Shown here in pieces: positions 1 to 8,873 of a stretch of DNA of 33,249 bases. The stretch lies in NCBI GenBank assembly GCA_002050125.1, contig MWTA01000079.1, positions 1 to 33,249 of the forward strand. Reading direction: 5' to 3'. Within the stretch, counting starts at the first letter, position 1; each line of letters opens with the position of its first letter. A program made the translations under genes and the position numbers. A model generated the notes under the pieces. It ran no database searches, was not told where the DNA came from, and saw only the letters and a list, made by a program, of their open reading frames with translations. The DNA is from Anaerolineae bacterium UTCFX2. GTDB taxonomy: Bacteria > Chloroflexota > Anaerolineae > Anaerolineales > UBA4823.

Positions 1-42
1 GGCGGCGGTGGGGGCGGCGGCGGAGGAGGCGGCGGCGGCGGC
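1..42 (+). repeat. Poly-glycine coding tract at the left edge
   Basis: Fourteen consecutive glycine codons (GGC, GGT, GGG and GGA mixed) run from the first base in the same frame as the Ig-domain gene that follows. They lead into Pro-Val-Val-Pro-Cys. Mixed codons argue for selection on the peptide rather than simple slippage. The tract reads as a flexible linker between an unseen N-terminal part and the Ig domain. The window starts inside it, so its true length is unknown. Confidence 0.8.
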
Positions 43-960
43 CCCGTTGTGCCCTGCCTGGCAGCGCGCCTGGTGCGGCACGTCACGATCCCGAATGGGC
101 AGTTTCTGCCCACCAACCGCAGCTTTGTGAAAGTCTGGCGCGTCCAAAACACTGGCTCCTGCACCTGGGATTCCAAAATTGTCTTCCGCCCGGTGGGCAA
201 GCATGATCCGCTCTTCGGCAGCCCAATTAATTTGCCGGGGCGCGTCCAGCCTGGAAAAACGATCGACCTGGCAGTGAATCTGCTGACCCCCAGCGCCGAG
301 GGCAACTTCACCGGCGAATGGATCTTCACCGCGGGCAAGGAAAACTTTGGCGACAATGGCTCGAAGCCGTTCCGCGTTAACGTGAACGTTTCCAATTCGC
401 CGCCCAACGTGGTTTACGATTTCGCCGCCCAGATCTGCAACGCCGAATATCAGAGCAACGCGCGTGTGGTTCGCAACACCATCCGCATAGAAAAAAATCT
501 GGTCACCAACCTCCGCTGCGACGGAAAAACCGGCGCTCCGGTAGGTTTTGTCCGTCAGGTGAACAACCCCAACATGGAATCGGGTCAGATCGTTGGCTTC
601 AGAGGCATATGGACCAACCCGCCGCGGGCGCCTGGCGGGATTACCCAGGGGATCTTCCCGGCGATGCTCGTCTTCAGCGGAGATCACTTTGTATCCCAGA
701 TCGGCTGCCGCAGCGGAGCGAACAAGTGCGATGTCACGTTCGAACTGGTGTACCGTGTAATCGCGCCCCCGAACACCCGCGTCTCCGAGGATTCCGTAGT
801 TTTCGATAAAACCTACACCGGCTCGCTGATTAACATCGATCTCAACCTGAGCAGCCTGGGCTTGAATGGTCAATATGTGTCTTTCATCTTTAGAGTGCGC
901 GCCAACAACAAGTCGGACGAGAACGCCGCGGTTTGGGTAGGTCCGCGCATCACCCATTGA
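1..960 (+). CDS. NBR1-type Ig-like domain protein, C-terminal part (5' truncated)
   Basis: The reading frame is open from base 1, so the gene begins left of the window. The GTG at 49 is internal and is not a credible start. After 14 glycines comes a domain of about 100 residues containing 'FVKVWRVQNTGSCTW' and a later 'GEWIF', the pattern of the Ig-like domain first seen in NBR1 and common in secreted Chloroflexota proteins. The remaining 190 or so residues are beta-rich, with several Cys (QIC, LRC, GCRSGANKC), and I do not recognise them. No membrane segment is visible in this part. The protein is probably exported or surface-attached, which cannot be confirmed without the N-terminus. The stop is 5 bases before the esterase start, so the two genes may be cotranscribed. 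The Ig call is firm; the function is unknown. Confidence 0.75.
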   Translation, partial: GGGGGGGGGGGGGGPVVPCLAARLVRHVTIPNGQFLPTNRSFVKVWRVQNTGSCTWDSKIVFRPVGKHDPLFGSPINLPGRVQPGKTIDLAVNLLTPSAEGNFTGEWIFTAGKENFGDNGSKPFRVNVNVSNSPPNVVYDFAAQICNAEYQSNARVVRNTIRIEKNLVTNLRCDGKTGAPVGFVRQVNNPNMESGQIVGFRGIWTNPPRAPGGITQGIFPAMLVFSGDHFVSQIGCRSGANKCDVTFELVYRVIAPPNTRVSEDSVVFDKTYTGSLINIDLNLSSLGLNGQYVSFIFRVRANNKSDENAAVWVGPRITH

Positions 961-965
961 TATAG

Positions 966-1721
966 ATGATCCTTAATCCGCATCTGCAAGGCGACCCGTT
1001 TTTCTGGCAAGCAGGACCCATTGGCGTCCTGCTTGTTCATGGATTGACCGCGACCGCCACCGAGGTCCGTCCGCTAGCGGCTTTTCTGCACGACGCAGGC
1101 TACACCGTCGCCGCGCCGCTGCTGCCTGGTCACTACACGCAGCCCGCGGATCTCAATGCGGTGCGCTGGCAGGATTGGGCTGCCCAAACCGAAGAAACCT
1201 ATACCCGGTTAGCTTCCGTTTGCTCCACCGTTATTGCCGGCGGGGAATCGACTGGCGCTTTACTGGCTTTGGAATTGGCTGTCCGTCGTCCTGAAATCGC
1301 CGCCCTGCTCTTGTATGCGCCCGCTATGCGCTTGAACATGCGCCCGTTCGACGCGCTGCGCATCCGCCTCGCCGCGCCATTCATCCCCTGGCTCCCCAAA
1401 CCCAACCTGGACGAAGGCAGCGAACTGTGGCAGGGGTACCGCGTGAACCCGCTGCGCGGCGTGATCCAGTTGTTGCAGCTCCAAAATTACGTCCAACCCC
1501 GGCTGGAGCAGATCAGTCAGCCGCTTCTGATCGTCCAGGGGAAACTGGATCAAACCGTCCATCCAGACGCCCCGGAAATGATCCGTGCGCACGTTAGGTC
1601 GCCCGTCGTGGAAATCCACTGGATGGAACGCTCCACGCATTGTGTGATCCTCGACCAGGAGCGGGCTCAAGTGAATGAAATCACCCTCGCCTTCCTGAAA
1701 CGCACGTTGAGCGGCGCATAA
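966..1721 (+). CDS. Alpha/beta hydrolase, Est30 / bacterial monoacylglycerol lipase type
   Basis: This is a 251-residue soluble alpha/beta hydrolase. The oxyanion-loop motif 'GVLLVHGLTAT' starts near residue 20, the nucleophile is Ser95 in G-E-S-T-G, the acid is Asp195 in 'QGKLDQTVHPD' and the base is His225 in 'RSTHCVILD'. The motif order and length match the carboxylesterase Est30 / bMGL family, which cleaves short acyl esters or monoacylglycerols. No signal peptide is seen, so the enzyme is probably cytoplasmic. The ATG has no clear ribosome-binding site and lies 5 bases after the previous stop. The glpK promoter overlaps the end of this gene. A role in releasing glycerol from monoacylglycerol would suit the neighbours but is inference; a general carboxylesterase is the alternative. 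Confidence 0.85.
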   Translation: MILNPHLQGDPFFWQAGPIGVLLVHGLTATATEVRPLAAFLHDAGYTVAAPLLPGHYTQPADLNAVRWQDWAAQTEETYTRLASVCSTVIAGGESTGALLALELAVRRPEIAALLLYAPAMRLNMRPFDALRIRLAAPFIPWLPKPNLDEGSELWQGYRVNPLRGVIQLLQLQNYVQPRLEQISQPLLIVQGKLDQTVHPDAPEMIRAHVRSPVVEIHWMERSTHCVILDQERAQVNEITLAFLKRTLSGA

Positions 1722-1735
1722 CTGTAATTTATAAT
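1707..1735 (+). promoter_or_regulatory. Sigma-70-type promoter for glpK
   Basis: TTGAGC (1707-1712) and a perfect TATAAT (1730-1735) are separated by 17 bases. The -35 box lies inside the last codons of the esterase gene. Transcription would begin near 1742 and give a leader of about 30 bases carrying AGGAG at 1759-1763, 8 bases before the glpK ATG. This is sequence matching only. Confidence 0.7.
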
Positions 1736-1771
1736 AGCTAAACCAACCACCCCACTTCAGGAGTCGGCTAA

Positions 1772-3283
1772 ATGAACGCGTTCGTTGCCTCCATCGACCA
1801 GGGCACGACCAGCACGCGCTGCATGCTGTTCACCCATTCCGGCGCAGTCGCCGGCATCGCCCAGAAAGAGCACCGCCAAATCTATCCCCAGCCCGGTTGG
1901 GTTGAGCACGATCCGCTGGAGATTTGGGAGAATACGCAGCAAGTGATCCGCGACGTGCTTGCAGCCTCTCAGGTGAACCCGGCCGCGATCGTTTCAATTG
2001 GGGTAACCAATCAACGCGAGACCACGCTGATTTGGGATAAGCGCACCGGTAAGCCCTACTACAACGCGATCGTGTGGCAAGACACGCGCACAAAAGAAAT
2101 CTGCGACCGGCTGGCAGCCGCGGGCGGGCAGGACCGCTTCCGCCGCATCACCGGCTTGCCGATCGCAACCTATTTTTCCGGTCCCAAAGCGCTCTGGATT
2201 CTGGAGAACATCCCCGGCGTCCGCCAGGCTGCCGAAGCGGGTCACGCGCTCTTCGGTACCATTGATACCTGGCTGATCTGGTGGCTCACCGGCGGCTCCG
2301 ACGGCGGCGCGCATGTCACGGATGTGAGCAACGCCAGCCGCACACTGTTGATGAACCTCGAAACCCTGGAATGGGATGCTGAAATGACCGCCGCGCTGCA
2401 ATTGCCGCGCGCGCTGCTGCCGCGCATCGTACCGTCCAGCGACCCGGACACCTGGGGGCATTCCGTGCGCAGCGGTCCCTTCGGCGCCGAGATCCCGGTC
2501 TGCGGCGATCTGGGGGATCAGCAGGCGGCGCTGGTCGGGCAGACCTGTTTCAGCCCGGGTGAAGCCAAGAACACCTATGGAACGGGCTGCTTTATGCTAC
2601 TGAACACCGGCATGAAAATCGTCCCGTCGAAAAGCGGGCTGCTCACGACGCTGGGCTACAAATTCGGCGCCAGCCCGGCGAATTATGCGCTCGAAGGGTC
2701 GATCGCCATCACCGGCGCATTGGTGCAGTGGCTGCGCGACAACCTGGGATTGATCCAGCACTCCTCCGAGGTCGAGGAGCTTGCTAAAACCGTCGCAGAC
2801 AATGGTGGAATATATTTCGTACCGGCGTTTTCGGGGCTGTTTGCGCCCTACTGGAGATCGGACGCGCGCGGCGCAATCGTCGGGATGACGCGCTATATCA
2901 ACAAGGGTCATATCGCCCGCGCGGCTCTCGAAGCCACCGCCTTTCAGACCCGCGAAGTCTTGGACGCGATGAAAGCCGATTCAGGCGTGGAATTGAGCGC
3001 CCTAAAGGTGGACGGCGGGATGGTCAACAACGACCTGCTGATGCAGTTTCAATCCGATATCCTCAATGTACCCGTCCTGCGCCCGCGGGTCACCGAGACC
3101 ACCGCCCTCGGGGCGGCTTACGCTGCCGGTCTGGCAGTCGGCTACTGGAGCGAGCCGAAAGACCTGCGCGCCAACTGGCAGATCGATAAAACCTGGCAGC
3201 CCCAAATGGACCAGCGCGAACGCGCCCGTCTGTTCCGCGAATGGAAAAAGGCGGTCCAACGCACGCTGGATTGGGTCGAATAA
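1772..3283 (+). CDS. glpK: Glycerol kinase
   Basis: The enzyme phosphorylates glycerol with ATP to sn-glycerol 3-phosphate in the cytoplasm, the entry step of glycerol catabolism. The 503-residue length is typical for the FGGY kinase family. The N-terminal '[14 protein letters not shown]' is the hallmark phosphate-binding segment. '[14 protein letters not shown]' and '[13 protein letters not shown]' are standard glycerol kinase segments, and '[12 protein letters not shown]' and 'KVDGGMVNN' belong to the C-terminal ATPase half. The ATG has a strong AGGAG at 1759-1763. The stop lies 41 bases before the glpAB start, so kinase and dehydrogenase are probably one transcript. No glpF-like glycerol channel is present in the window. 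I see no sign of truncation. Confidence 0.97.
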   Translation: MNAFVASIDQGTTSTRCMLFTHSGAVAGIAQKEHRQIYPQPGWVEHDPLEIWENTQQVIRDVLAASQVNPAAIVSIGVTNQRETTLIWDKRTGKPYYNAIVWQDTRTKEICDRLAAAGGQDRFRRITGLPIATYFSGPKALWILENIPGVRQAAEAGHALFGTIDTWLIWWLTGGSDGGAHVTDVSNASRTLLMNLETLEWDAEMTAALQLPRALLPRIVPSSDPDTWGHSVRSGPFGAEIPVCGDLGDQQAALVGQTCFSPGEAKNTYGTGCFMLLNTGMKIVPSKSGLLTTLGYKFGASPANYALEGSIAITGALVQWLRDNLGLIQHSSEVEELAKTVADNGGIYFVPAFSGLFAPYWRSDARGAIVGMTRYINKGHIARAALEATAFQTREVLDAMKADSGVELSALKVDGGMVNNDLLMQFQSDILNVPVLRPRVTETTALGAAYAAGLAVGYWSEPKDLRANWQIDKTWQPQMDQRERARLFREWKKAVQRTLDWVE

Positions 3284-3295
3284 AACGGTAAAATT

Positions 3296-3320
3296 GGTTT
3301 CGCGTCACAACCTGGAAACC
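3296..3320 (+). promoter_or_regulatory. Inverted repeat just upstream of the glpAB start
   Basis: GGTTTC (3296-3301) and GAAACC (3315-3320) form a 6-bp stem with a 13-base loop. It ends 4 bases before the glpAB ATG and covers the only GGA that could serve as a ribosome-binding site. It could tune translation or bind a regulator, but a stem this short can arise by chance. Confidence 0.3.
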
Positions 3321-3324
3321 GTGC

Positions 3325-6315
3325 ATGATAATCGAAACTGAAGCATTAGTGATCGGCGGCGGCGCCACCGGAACCGGCGTCGTCCGCGACCTCGCAATGC
3401 GCGGGTTCAAAGCCGTGCTGGTCGAAAAAGGCGATCTTACCCGCGGCACGACCGGGCGCTACCACGGCTTGCTGCACAGCGGCGGGCGCTACGTCGTCCG
3501 CGATCCGCAAGCCGCCCGAGAATGCATCGCCGAGAACCGCATCCTGCGCCAGATCATGCCGCAGTGCATCGAGGACACGGGCGGATTTTTCGTCCTGACC
3601 GAACACGACGACCCGGACTATGCGCCCCAATTCCTGGCAGGCTGCCGGACTGTCGGCATACCCGTGGAGGAACTCAGCATCGCCCAGATGCTGCGCGAGG
3701 AACCGCTGCTGAACCCGCGCATCGCGCGCTGTTTCCGCGTCCCCGACGGTTCGGCGGATTCATTCCTGGCAGCCGAACTCAACGCCGTCTCTGCGCAGGA
3801 GCACGGCGCGCGGATATTGAACTATCACAAAGTCGCCGCCCTGCTGCGCGCGGACGACCGGATCGTCGGCGCGCTGTGCGAGGACCTGGTTGGCGCCGAG
3901 ACGGTTGAAATCCGAGCGGAGATTGTGGTCAACGCCTGCGGCGCCTGGGCGGGAAAAATCGCCCGCCTGGCGGGTCTGGAAGCGCCCGTGATCCCCGGCA
4001 AAGGCACGATGCTGGCGCTCAACCATCGCATTGTCAACACGGTGATCAACCGCTGTAAATTCCCCTCGGACGGCGATATCCTGGTGCCAGCCCACACTGT
4101 CGCGGTCATCGGCACGACCGACGTCAAGGTCGCAGACCCTGACCATTTTGCGATCGAACCCTGGGAAGTGGAGTTGATGCTCGACGAGGGCGAAAAGCTC
4201 GTGCCCGGGTTCAAGCAGATGCGCGTGCTGCGCGCCTGGGCGGGCGTCCGCCCGCTGTATCAAGACGCCTCGGTGGACGACACCCGCGATGTCACGCGCG
4301 CCTTCGTTCTGCTCGATCACGAACAAAGAGATCAAACGCCAGGGATGATCACCATCACTGGCGGAAAATGGACTACCTATCGCAAAATGGCGGAGGCAAC
4401 AGTCGACCTGGTCTGCCAGAAACTGCGTTCGCCCCGCTCCTGCCGCACCCACCTAGAGGTCCTCCCGGATGCACCGGGCGGCGCGCCCAAAGCGCGCTCG
4501 GTTCACTCCTCATTAACCGCCGGTCACCGCCTGGCAGAGGTCGAGCAAGATCAAAGCTATGGGAAATTGATCTGCGAATGCGAACTCGTCACCGAAGCCG
4601 ACGCCGTGCGCGCGATCCTGCTTGGTTCAGCCAAAACGATCGATGACCTGCGCCGCGATCTGCGGATCGGGATGGGACCTTGTCAGGGCGGATTTTGTAC
4701 CTACCGGGTCGCGGGTCTGCTGCACCGCTTACAGAACCGCCCCGTCGAACAGACCAACCTGGCGCTGCGCGATTTTCTGCAAGAGCGCTGGAAAGGGCTG
4801 CTGCCCATCTTGTGGGGGCAGCAGCTTCGCCAGGAACGGCTGGACGAACTGATTTATCTGAGCATTCTGAACGCCGATCATCTGCCGGGTCCGCGTTCCG
4901 GACCGTTGACCCCCGAATTGTATTCGCCTCCCGATATCCCTGGCGCGCCCCCCGCAGCGGACGCCCTGCCATCTGACTGTCAGGAATTCAAAACCGCGCG
5001 CCCGCCCATCTTCTCCACCTTTGCCAAACCCGCTGAGGATCAGCCGCCGCCGCTCGATGTTCTGGTTATCGGCGCCGGACTGGCGGGGCTCACTGCCGCC
5101 TGGGTCGCCGCGCGCCGCGGGCTGCGCGTGCGCCTCATCGCCAAGGGATGGGGGGCGCTTTACTGGCAGCCCGGCTGCATCGACGTGTTGGGATACAACC
5201 CGAACGACCGGGAAGCGCTGATCTCCGCGCCGGTGCAGGCATTGCCAGACCTGCTCCGCGCTAACCCGCAGCACCCGTACGCGCTCGCCGGTCTCGACCG
5301 TCTGGAGCGGTCGCTTGCGGCGTTCAGCGCGCTGTGCCAGTCAGCCGGATACCCATTTAGCGGCTCGCTCGAACAAAATTGGCTGCTGCCAACGGCGTTA
5401 GGGGCGCAGCGCCCCACCGCGCTGGCGCCCGAGACGATGATCGCCGGCGACCTGACTGCGTCCAAGCCCGCATTGATCGTCGGTTTCGCGGGTTTTGCGG
5501 ATTTCTACCCCGAACTGATCGCCGACAACCTCTCTCATCAGGGGGTTCCCGCCCGTGGTTTGTGGCTCAGCCTGCCCGAGGTCGCGAGGCGGCGCTTTGT
5601 CAACGCGCTCACGCTGGCGAATCTCTTCGACGACCCGCGATTTGTCGAATCGGTCGCTGAGGAACTGCTGAGACAAATATCGAAAAAATCCGATTTCCAG
5701 CCTGAAAGGATCGGTTTTCCGGCGGTGCTGGGGCTGGATAACCCCAGACGCGCCCTCGAACAGCTTGAAATCAGCCTGGGGCTGCCGGTTTTTGAAATCC
5801 CCACGCTTCCGCCCTCGATCCCCGGCATGCGCTTGTGCCGGCTGCTGGTAAATGCGATCCACAACAGCGGAGGAAAGGTGTACAACGGGCTGCAAGCCGT
5901 TTGCGCCGAGCGCGAAAACGGGAAAATCACCGGCGTCTGGAGCGAAGCCGCCGCCCGAAAGACGCTGCACCGAGCGCGCTCCTACTGCCTTGCTAGCGGC
6001 GGACTGCTCGGCGGCGGGTTTTTTGCTGCACACAACGGCTTGGTCTCCGAGCAGGTCTTCAACCTGCCGGTTGCAGCTCCAGCTTCCCGCCATGGCTGGC
6101 TGAACCGGGAGTTCCTCTCCGGAAAAGGGCACCCGATTTTCCATTCCGGACTGCGCGTGAACCGCGATCTTCAGCCGCTTAGTTCAGACGGGCAGGTCTT
6201 TTACGAGAACTTACATATACTGGGGGGCGCGCTGGACGGCTTCGACCCCATCCGCGAGCGTTCGCTGGAGGGCGTCGGGCTGGCGAGCGGTTTTCTGGCA
6301 GGTGAACTTCTATGA
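3325..6315 (+). CDS. Fused anaerobic glycerol-3-phosphate dehydrogenase, GlpA and GlpB in one chain
   Basis: This 996-residue protein oxidises sn-glycerol 3-phosphate to dihydroxyacetone phosphate as the catalytic part of the anaerobic complex. Residues 1 to about 515 are GlpA: an FAD-binding 'VIGGGATGTG' at 9-18, then a BFD-like [2Fe-2S] domain with Cys417, Cys419, Cys453 and Cys458. A Pro-rich linker of about 60 residues follows. Residues 577-996 are GlpB: a second dinucleotide motif 'VIGAGLAGL' near 581 and a C-terminus 'ILGGALDGFDPI' that closely resembles E. coli GlpB. In E. coli these are separate subunits of about 540 and 420 residues, whose sum is close to this length. The frame is uninterrupted. 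The last bases overlap glpC by four (ATGA), which suggests translational coupling. Confidence 0.93.
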   Translation: MIIETEALVIGGGATGTGVVRDLAMRGFKAVLVEKGDLTRGTTGRYHGLLHSGGRYVVRDPQAARECIAENRILRQIMPQCIEDTGGFFVLTEHDDPDYAPQFLAGCRTVGIPVEELSIAQMLREEPLLNPRIARCFRVPDGSADSFLAAELNAVSAQEHGARILNYHKVAALLRADDRIVGALCEDLVGAETVEIRAEIVVNACGAWAGKIARLAGLEAPVIPGKGTMLALNHRIVNTVINRCKFPSDGDILVPAHTVAVIGTTDVKVADPDHFAIEPWEVELMLDEGEKLVPGFKQMRVLRAWAGVRPLYQDASVDDTRDVTRAFVLLDHEQRDQTPGMITITGGKWTTYRKMAEATVDLVCQKLRSPRSCRTHLEVLPDAPGGAPKARSVHSSLTAGHRLAEVEQDQSYGKLICECELVTEADAVRAILLGSAKTIDDLRRDLRIGMGPCQGGFCTYRVAGLLHRLQNRPVEQTNLALRDFLQERWKGLLPILWGQQLRQERLDELIYLSILNADHLPGPRSGPLTPELYSPPDIPGAPPAADALPSDCQEFKTARPPIFSTFAKPAEDQPPPLDVLVIGAGLAGLTAAWVAARRGLRVRLIAKGWGALYWQPGCIDVLGYNPNDREALISAPVQALPDLLRANPQHPYALAGLDRLERSLAAFSALCQSAGYPFSGSLEQNWLLPTALGAQRPTALAPETMIAGDLTASKPALIVGFAGFADFYPELIADNLSHQGVPARGLWLSLPEVARRRFVNALTLANLFDDPRFVESVAEELLRQISKKSDFQPERIGFPAVLGLDNPRRALEQLEISLGLPVFEIPTLPPSIPGMRLCRLLVNAIHNSGGKVYNGLQAVCAERENGKITGVWSEAAARKTLHRARSYCLASGGLLGGGFFAAHNGLVSEQVFNLPVAAPASRHGWLNREFLSGKGHPIFHSGLRVNRDLQPLSSDGQVFYENLHILGGALDGFDPIRERSLEGVGLASGFLAGELL

Positions 6316-7613
6316 AAGAGGGTCTTTTTCCGCCTCCGGTCGAGATGACCCTCGACCAGTGCATTAAGTGCAACATCTGCACCTCGGTTTGTCCGGTCAG
6401 CGCGGTGACCGACCTCTTCCCCGGTCCCAAATACGCCGCCCCGCAGGCTGGACGGTTCCGCCAGCCGGGTCAGCCGAACCCGGACGCCTCGGTCGATTAC
6501 TGCGACGGGTGCCGCGTGTGCAACCTGGCGTGTCCGACCGGGGTCAAAATCGCCGAGATGAACGCGCGGGCGCGCGCGGTAATGGTCGAGCAGGGCGCGT
6601 TCAATCTGGTTCTCCGGCTGCGCAACAACCTGCTTGCGCGTCCGGAACTGCTCGGCAAAGCCGCGCGTCCAATCGCGCCGGCGGCGAACTATTTGCTCAA
6701 CCTCCCCGCCGCCCGGCTCCTGGCGGATAAGGTTTTTGGCGTTGCGCGTGAAGCCCCCCTGCCGGCGTTTTCGAGCGACACCTTCACCGCCTGGTTCAAA
6801 AATCATGCGCGGCGGGCGCCCGCGCTGCCGGGCAGAAAGGTGGTCTATTTTCATGGCTGCTCGACCCAGTATTACGAGCGCCGGATCGGCGTCGCCGCGG
6901 TTCAGGTCTTGGAACACCTCGGCTTCGAGGTGATCGTTCCGCGGCAGAACTGCTGCGGTTTGCCGCTGCTCTCGAACGGCGAGTTCGCCGCAGCCCGCCG
7001 CTACCATCGCTCGAACGTCGCCAATCTGGTGGAATTCGCCCGCGCCGGAATACCCATCGTCGGGACTTCCACGAGCTGCACGTTAACGCTCAAAGAAGAA
7101 GCGCCCGAACTATTGGACATGCACGACGAAGACAGCGCGCTGGTCGCAAAATCCACCTACGATTTCAATGAATTCTTGCTGCTGCTGCACGCCGAAGGGC
7201 TGCTGAACCTGGAACTGGCGTCGGTCAACCTGCGGCTGCTTTACCATATCCCCTGCCAGTATCGCGCTCACCGGCTCGGTCACCTCGGGAGCGAACTGCT
7301 TGGGCTGATCCCCGGGCTGGAGATCCGCGAGAGCGAGGTTAGCTGTTGCGGAATCGCCGGCACATACGGTTACAAGAGCGAAAAATATGCGATTTCTATG
7401 GCAATTGGCGCGCCGCTGTTCGAGAAGGCGCGCCAATTCGGCGGTCCCCTGGTGGTGTGCGACAGCGAGACCTGCCGTTGGCAAATCACCCACGGCGCCC
7501 ACCTGCCGGCTATCCATCCGGTTGAGCTGCTTGCCGCCGCGTACGGTTACCCGCCGCTCGACGCGCTCGCCGAAATTCTAAAAGGAGCGACTGAACCAAC
7601 CGCTTTTAGCTAG
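6312..7613 (+). CDS. glpC: Anaerobic glycerol-3-phosphate dehydrogenase subunit C
   Basis: This iron-sulfur subunit passes electrons from the GlpAB dehydrogenase to the membrane quinone pool. In 433 residues it has two [4Fe-4S] motifs (Cys17-x2-Cys20-x2-Cys23-x3-Cys27 and Cys64-x2-Cys67-x2-Cys70-x3-Cys74), followed by two cysteine-rich CCG domains with Cys214-Cys215-Gly and Cys345-Cys346-Gly. This is the order seen in GlpC and related heterodisulfide-reductase-like subunits. It starts inside the glpAB stop (ATGA overlap, 6312-6315), which fixes the start and links the two products. Its presence indicates that glycerol 3-phosphate is oxidised by a respiratory or anaerobic route rather than by the aerobic GlpD type. 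Confidence 0.93.
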   Translation: MKEGLFPPPVEMTLDQCIKCNICTSVCPVSAVTDLFPGPKYAAPQAGRFRQPGQPNPDASVDYCDGCRVCNLACPTGVKIAEMNARARAVMVEQGAFNLVLRLRNNLLARPELLGKAARPIAPAANYLLNLPAARLLADKVFGVAREAPLPAFSSDTFTAWFKNHARRAPALPGRKVVYFHGCSTQYYERRIGVAAVQVLEHLGFEVIVPRQNCCGLPLLSNGEFAAARRYHRSNVANLVEFARAGIPIVGTSTSCTLTLKEEAPELLDMHDEDSALVAKSTYDFNEFLLLLHAEGLLNLELASVNLRLLYHIPCQYRAHRLGHLGSELLGLIPGLEIRESEVSCCGIAGTYGYKSEKYAISMAIGAPLFEKARQFGGPLVVCDSETCRWQITHGAHLPAIHPVELLAAAYGYPPLDALAEILKGATEPTAFS

Positions 7614-7625
7614 TTTTTCGAAAAA
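7614..7625. promoter_or_regulatory. 12-bp A/T palindrome touching the MFS start codon
   Basis: TTTTTCGAAAAA is a perfect palindrome that fills the 11-base gap between the glpC stop and the MFS gene and includes the A of its ATG. It could be a small operator or a chance sequence. I see no ribosome-binding site in the same gap. Confidence 0.25.
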
Positions 7626-8860
7626 TGCAGACCATCAGTTCAATTGCCAGGTTTGAACGAACCTTCGCCGCGCTAAAATATCCGAATTACCGCACGTGGT
7701 TTTTAGGTCAGATCGTATCGCTGTTTGGTACCTGGATGCAGGTCACCGCGCAGGGTTTTCTCATCTACGAACTCACCCGTTCCCCGGCGTATCTCGGATA
7801 TGTCGGGTTCGCCGATGGCATTCCGAGCTGGTTTTTTATGCTCATCGGCGGGGTGATGATCGACCGGATTTCACGCCGCACGATCCTGATCATCACCCAG
7901 TCAGCTATGTTGATCCTGGCGTTCATCCTGGCAGGGCTCGTCTTCAGCGGAATCGTCCAACCCTGGCACATCCTGGTTCTGGCATTCTCGCTGGGAATTG
8001 TCAACGCGTTCGATGCGCCCGCCCGCCTGGCGCTCGCGCCCGAACTGGTCGATCGCGAGGACCTCACCAACGCGATCGCGCTGAACGGCATGATGTTCAA
8101 CACCGGCGCGATCGTGGGACCAGCGGCTGCCGGGCTGATTTACGCCGCCGTGGGACCCGCCTGGTGCTTTACGATCAACGGGTTCTCTTTCATTGCGGTG
8201 ATCCTTGCCCTCTGGCTCTTGAAGATCCCCAACCCGCCCAAAAGGATCGTCAAGCGCTCGGCAATCGTCGAATTGGTTGAGGGTGTCCGCTATACCGCCA
8301 AATCCGAACGGCTGCGCACCATCATCGCGATGGTCGGTGTTACCGGCATGTTCGGGTTCTCCTTTGTGATCCTGCTGCCCGCCTGGGCGGTTGGCGTGCT
8401 GGGCGGAGATGCAACCACCAACGGTTTATTGAACTCCGCCCGCGGCGTGGGCGCGCTGATCGGCGCGCTGCTGATTGCCTCGCTGGGGAGGTTCAAATAT
8501 CACGGTAAAATGATGACCCTGGGCACGTTTCTGTTCCCGGTTTCTTTGCTCATTTTCTCATTCATCCGCCAGATCCCGCCCGCCCTTGCCGCGTTGTGCG
8601 GCGCTGGCGCAGCGCTGGTGATGGTGATGAATATGGCGAACGCCATCCTCCAAACCCATGTCGCGGATGAATTGCGCGGCCGGGTGATGAGCATCTTCAG
8701 CCTCACCTATTTTGGGTTGATCCCGGTCGGGTCGCTGCTGCTCGGCGAGGTGGCTGAACGCGTCTCCGCGCCCGTGGCACTGGTCGTTTCCTGCCTGATT
8801 ATGCTCGCATTTTTTACTGCGGTCGCGATTTTTATACCCAGCATCCGCCGTATCGAATAA
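7625..8860 (+). CDS. MFS transporter, DHA3 / EntS-like
   Basis: A 411-residue polytopic protein with about 12 hydrophobic segments. The opening 'FAALKYPNYRTWFLGQIVSLFGTWMQ' is characteristic of the MFS_3 group, which includes the enterobactin exporter EntS and macrolide-type exporters. 'GGVMIDRISRR' in loop 2-3 fits the MFS signature, and 'LRGRVMS' is the usual second-half loop motif. It probably exports a small molecule by proton antiport; the substrate is unknown. It begins 11 bases after glpC without a clear ribosome-binding site and ends 13 bases before the acylase gene. It is therefore likely to share a transcript with one or both neighbours. Confidence 0.85.
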   Translation: MQTISSIARFERTFAALKYPNYRTWFLGQIVSLFGTWMQVTAQGFLIYELTRSPAYLGYVGFADGIPSWFFMLIGGVMIDRISRRTILIITQSAMLILAFILAGLVFSGIVQPWHILVLAFSLGIVNAFDAPARLALAPELVDREDLTNAIALNGMMFNTGAIVGPAAAGLIYAAVGPAWCFTINGFSFIAVILALWLLKIPNPPKRIVKRSAIVELVEGVRYTAKSERLRTIIAMVGVTGMFGFSFVILLPAWAVGVLGGDATTNGLLNSARGVGALIGALLIASLGRFKYHGKMMTLGTFLFPVSLLIFSFIRQIPPALAALCGAGAALVMVMNMANAILQTHVADELRGRVMSIFSLTYFGLIPVGSLLLGEVAERVSAPVALVVSCLIMLAFFTAVAIFIPSIRRIE

Positions 8861-8873
8861 TGGAGACCCCGCT

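Noticed and set aside
49..960. Complete gene starting at GTG 49
   Set aside because: The frame is open to base 1 through a poly-glycine stretch, so the GTG is an internal valine and the gene is truncated by the window.
5398..6144. Minus-strand frame of 248 codons inside glpAB
   Set aside because: It is antisense to the clearly recognisable GlpB half and has no recognisable domain or start signal.
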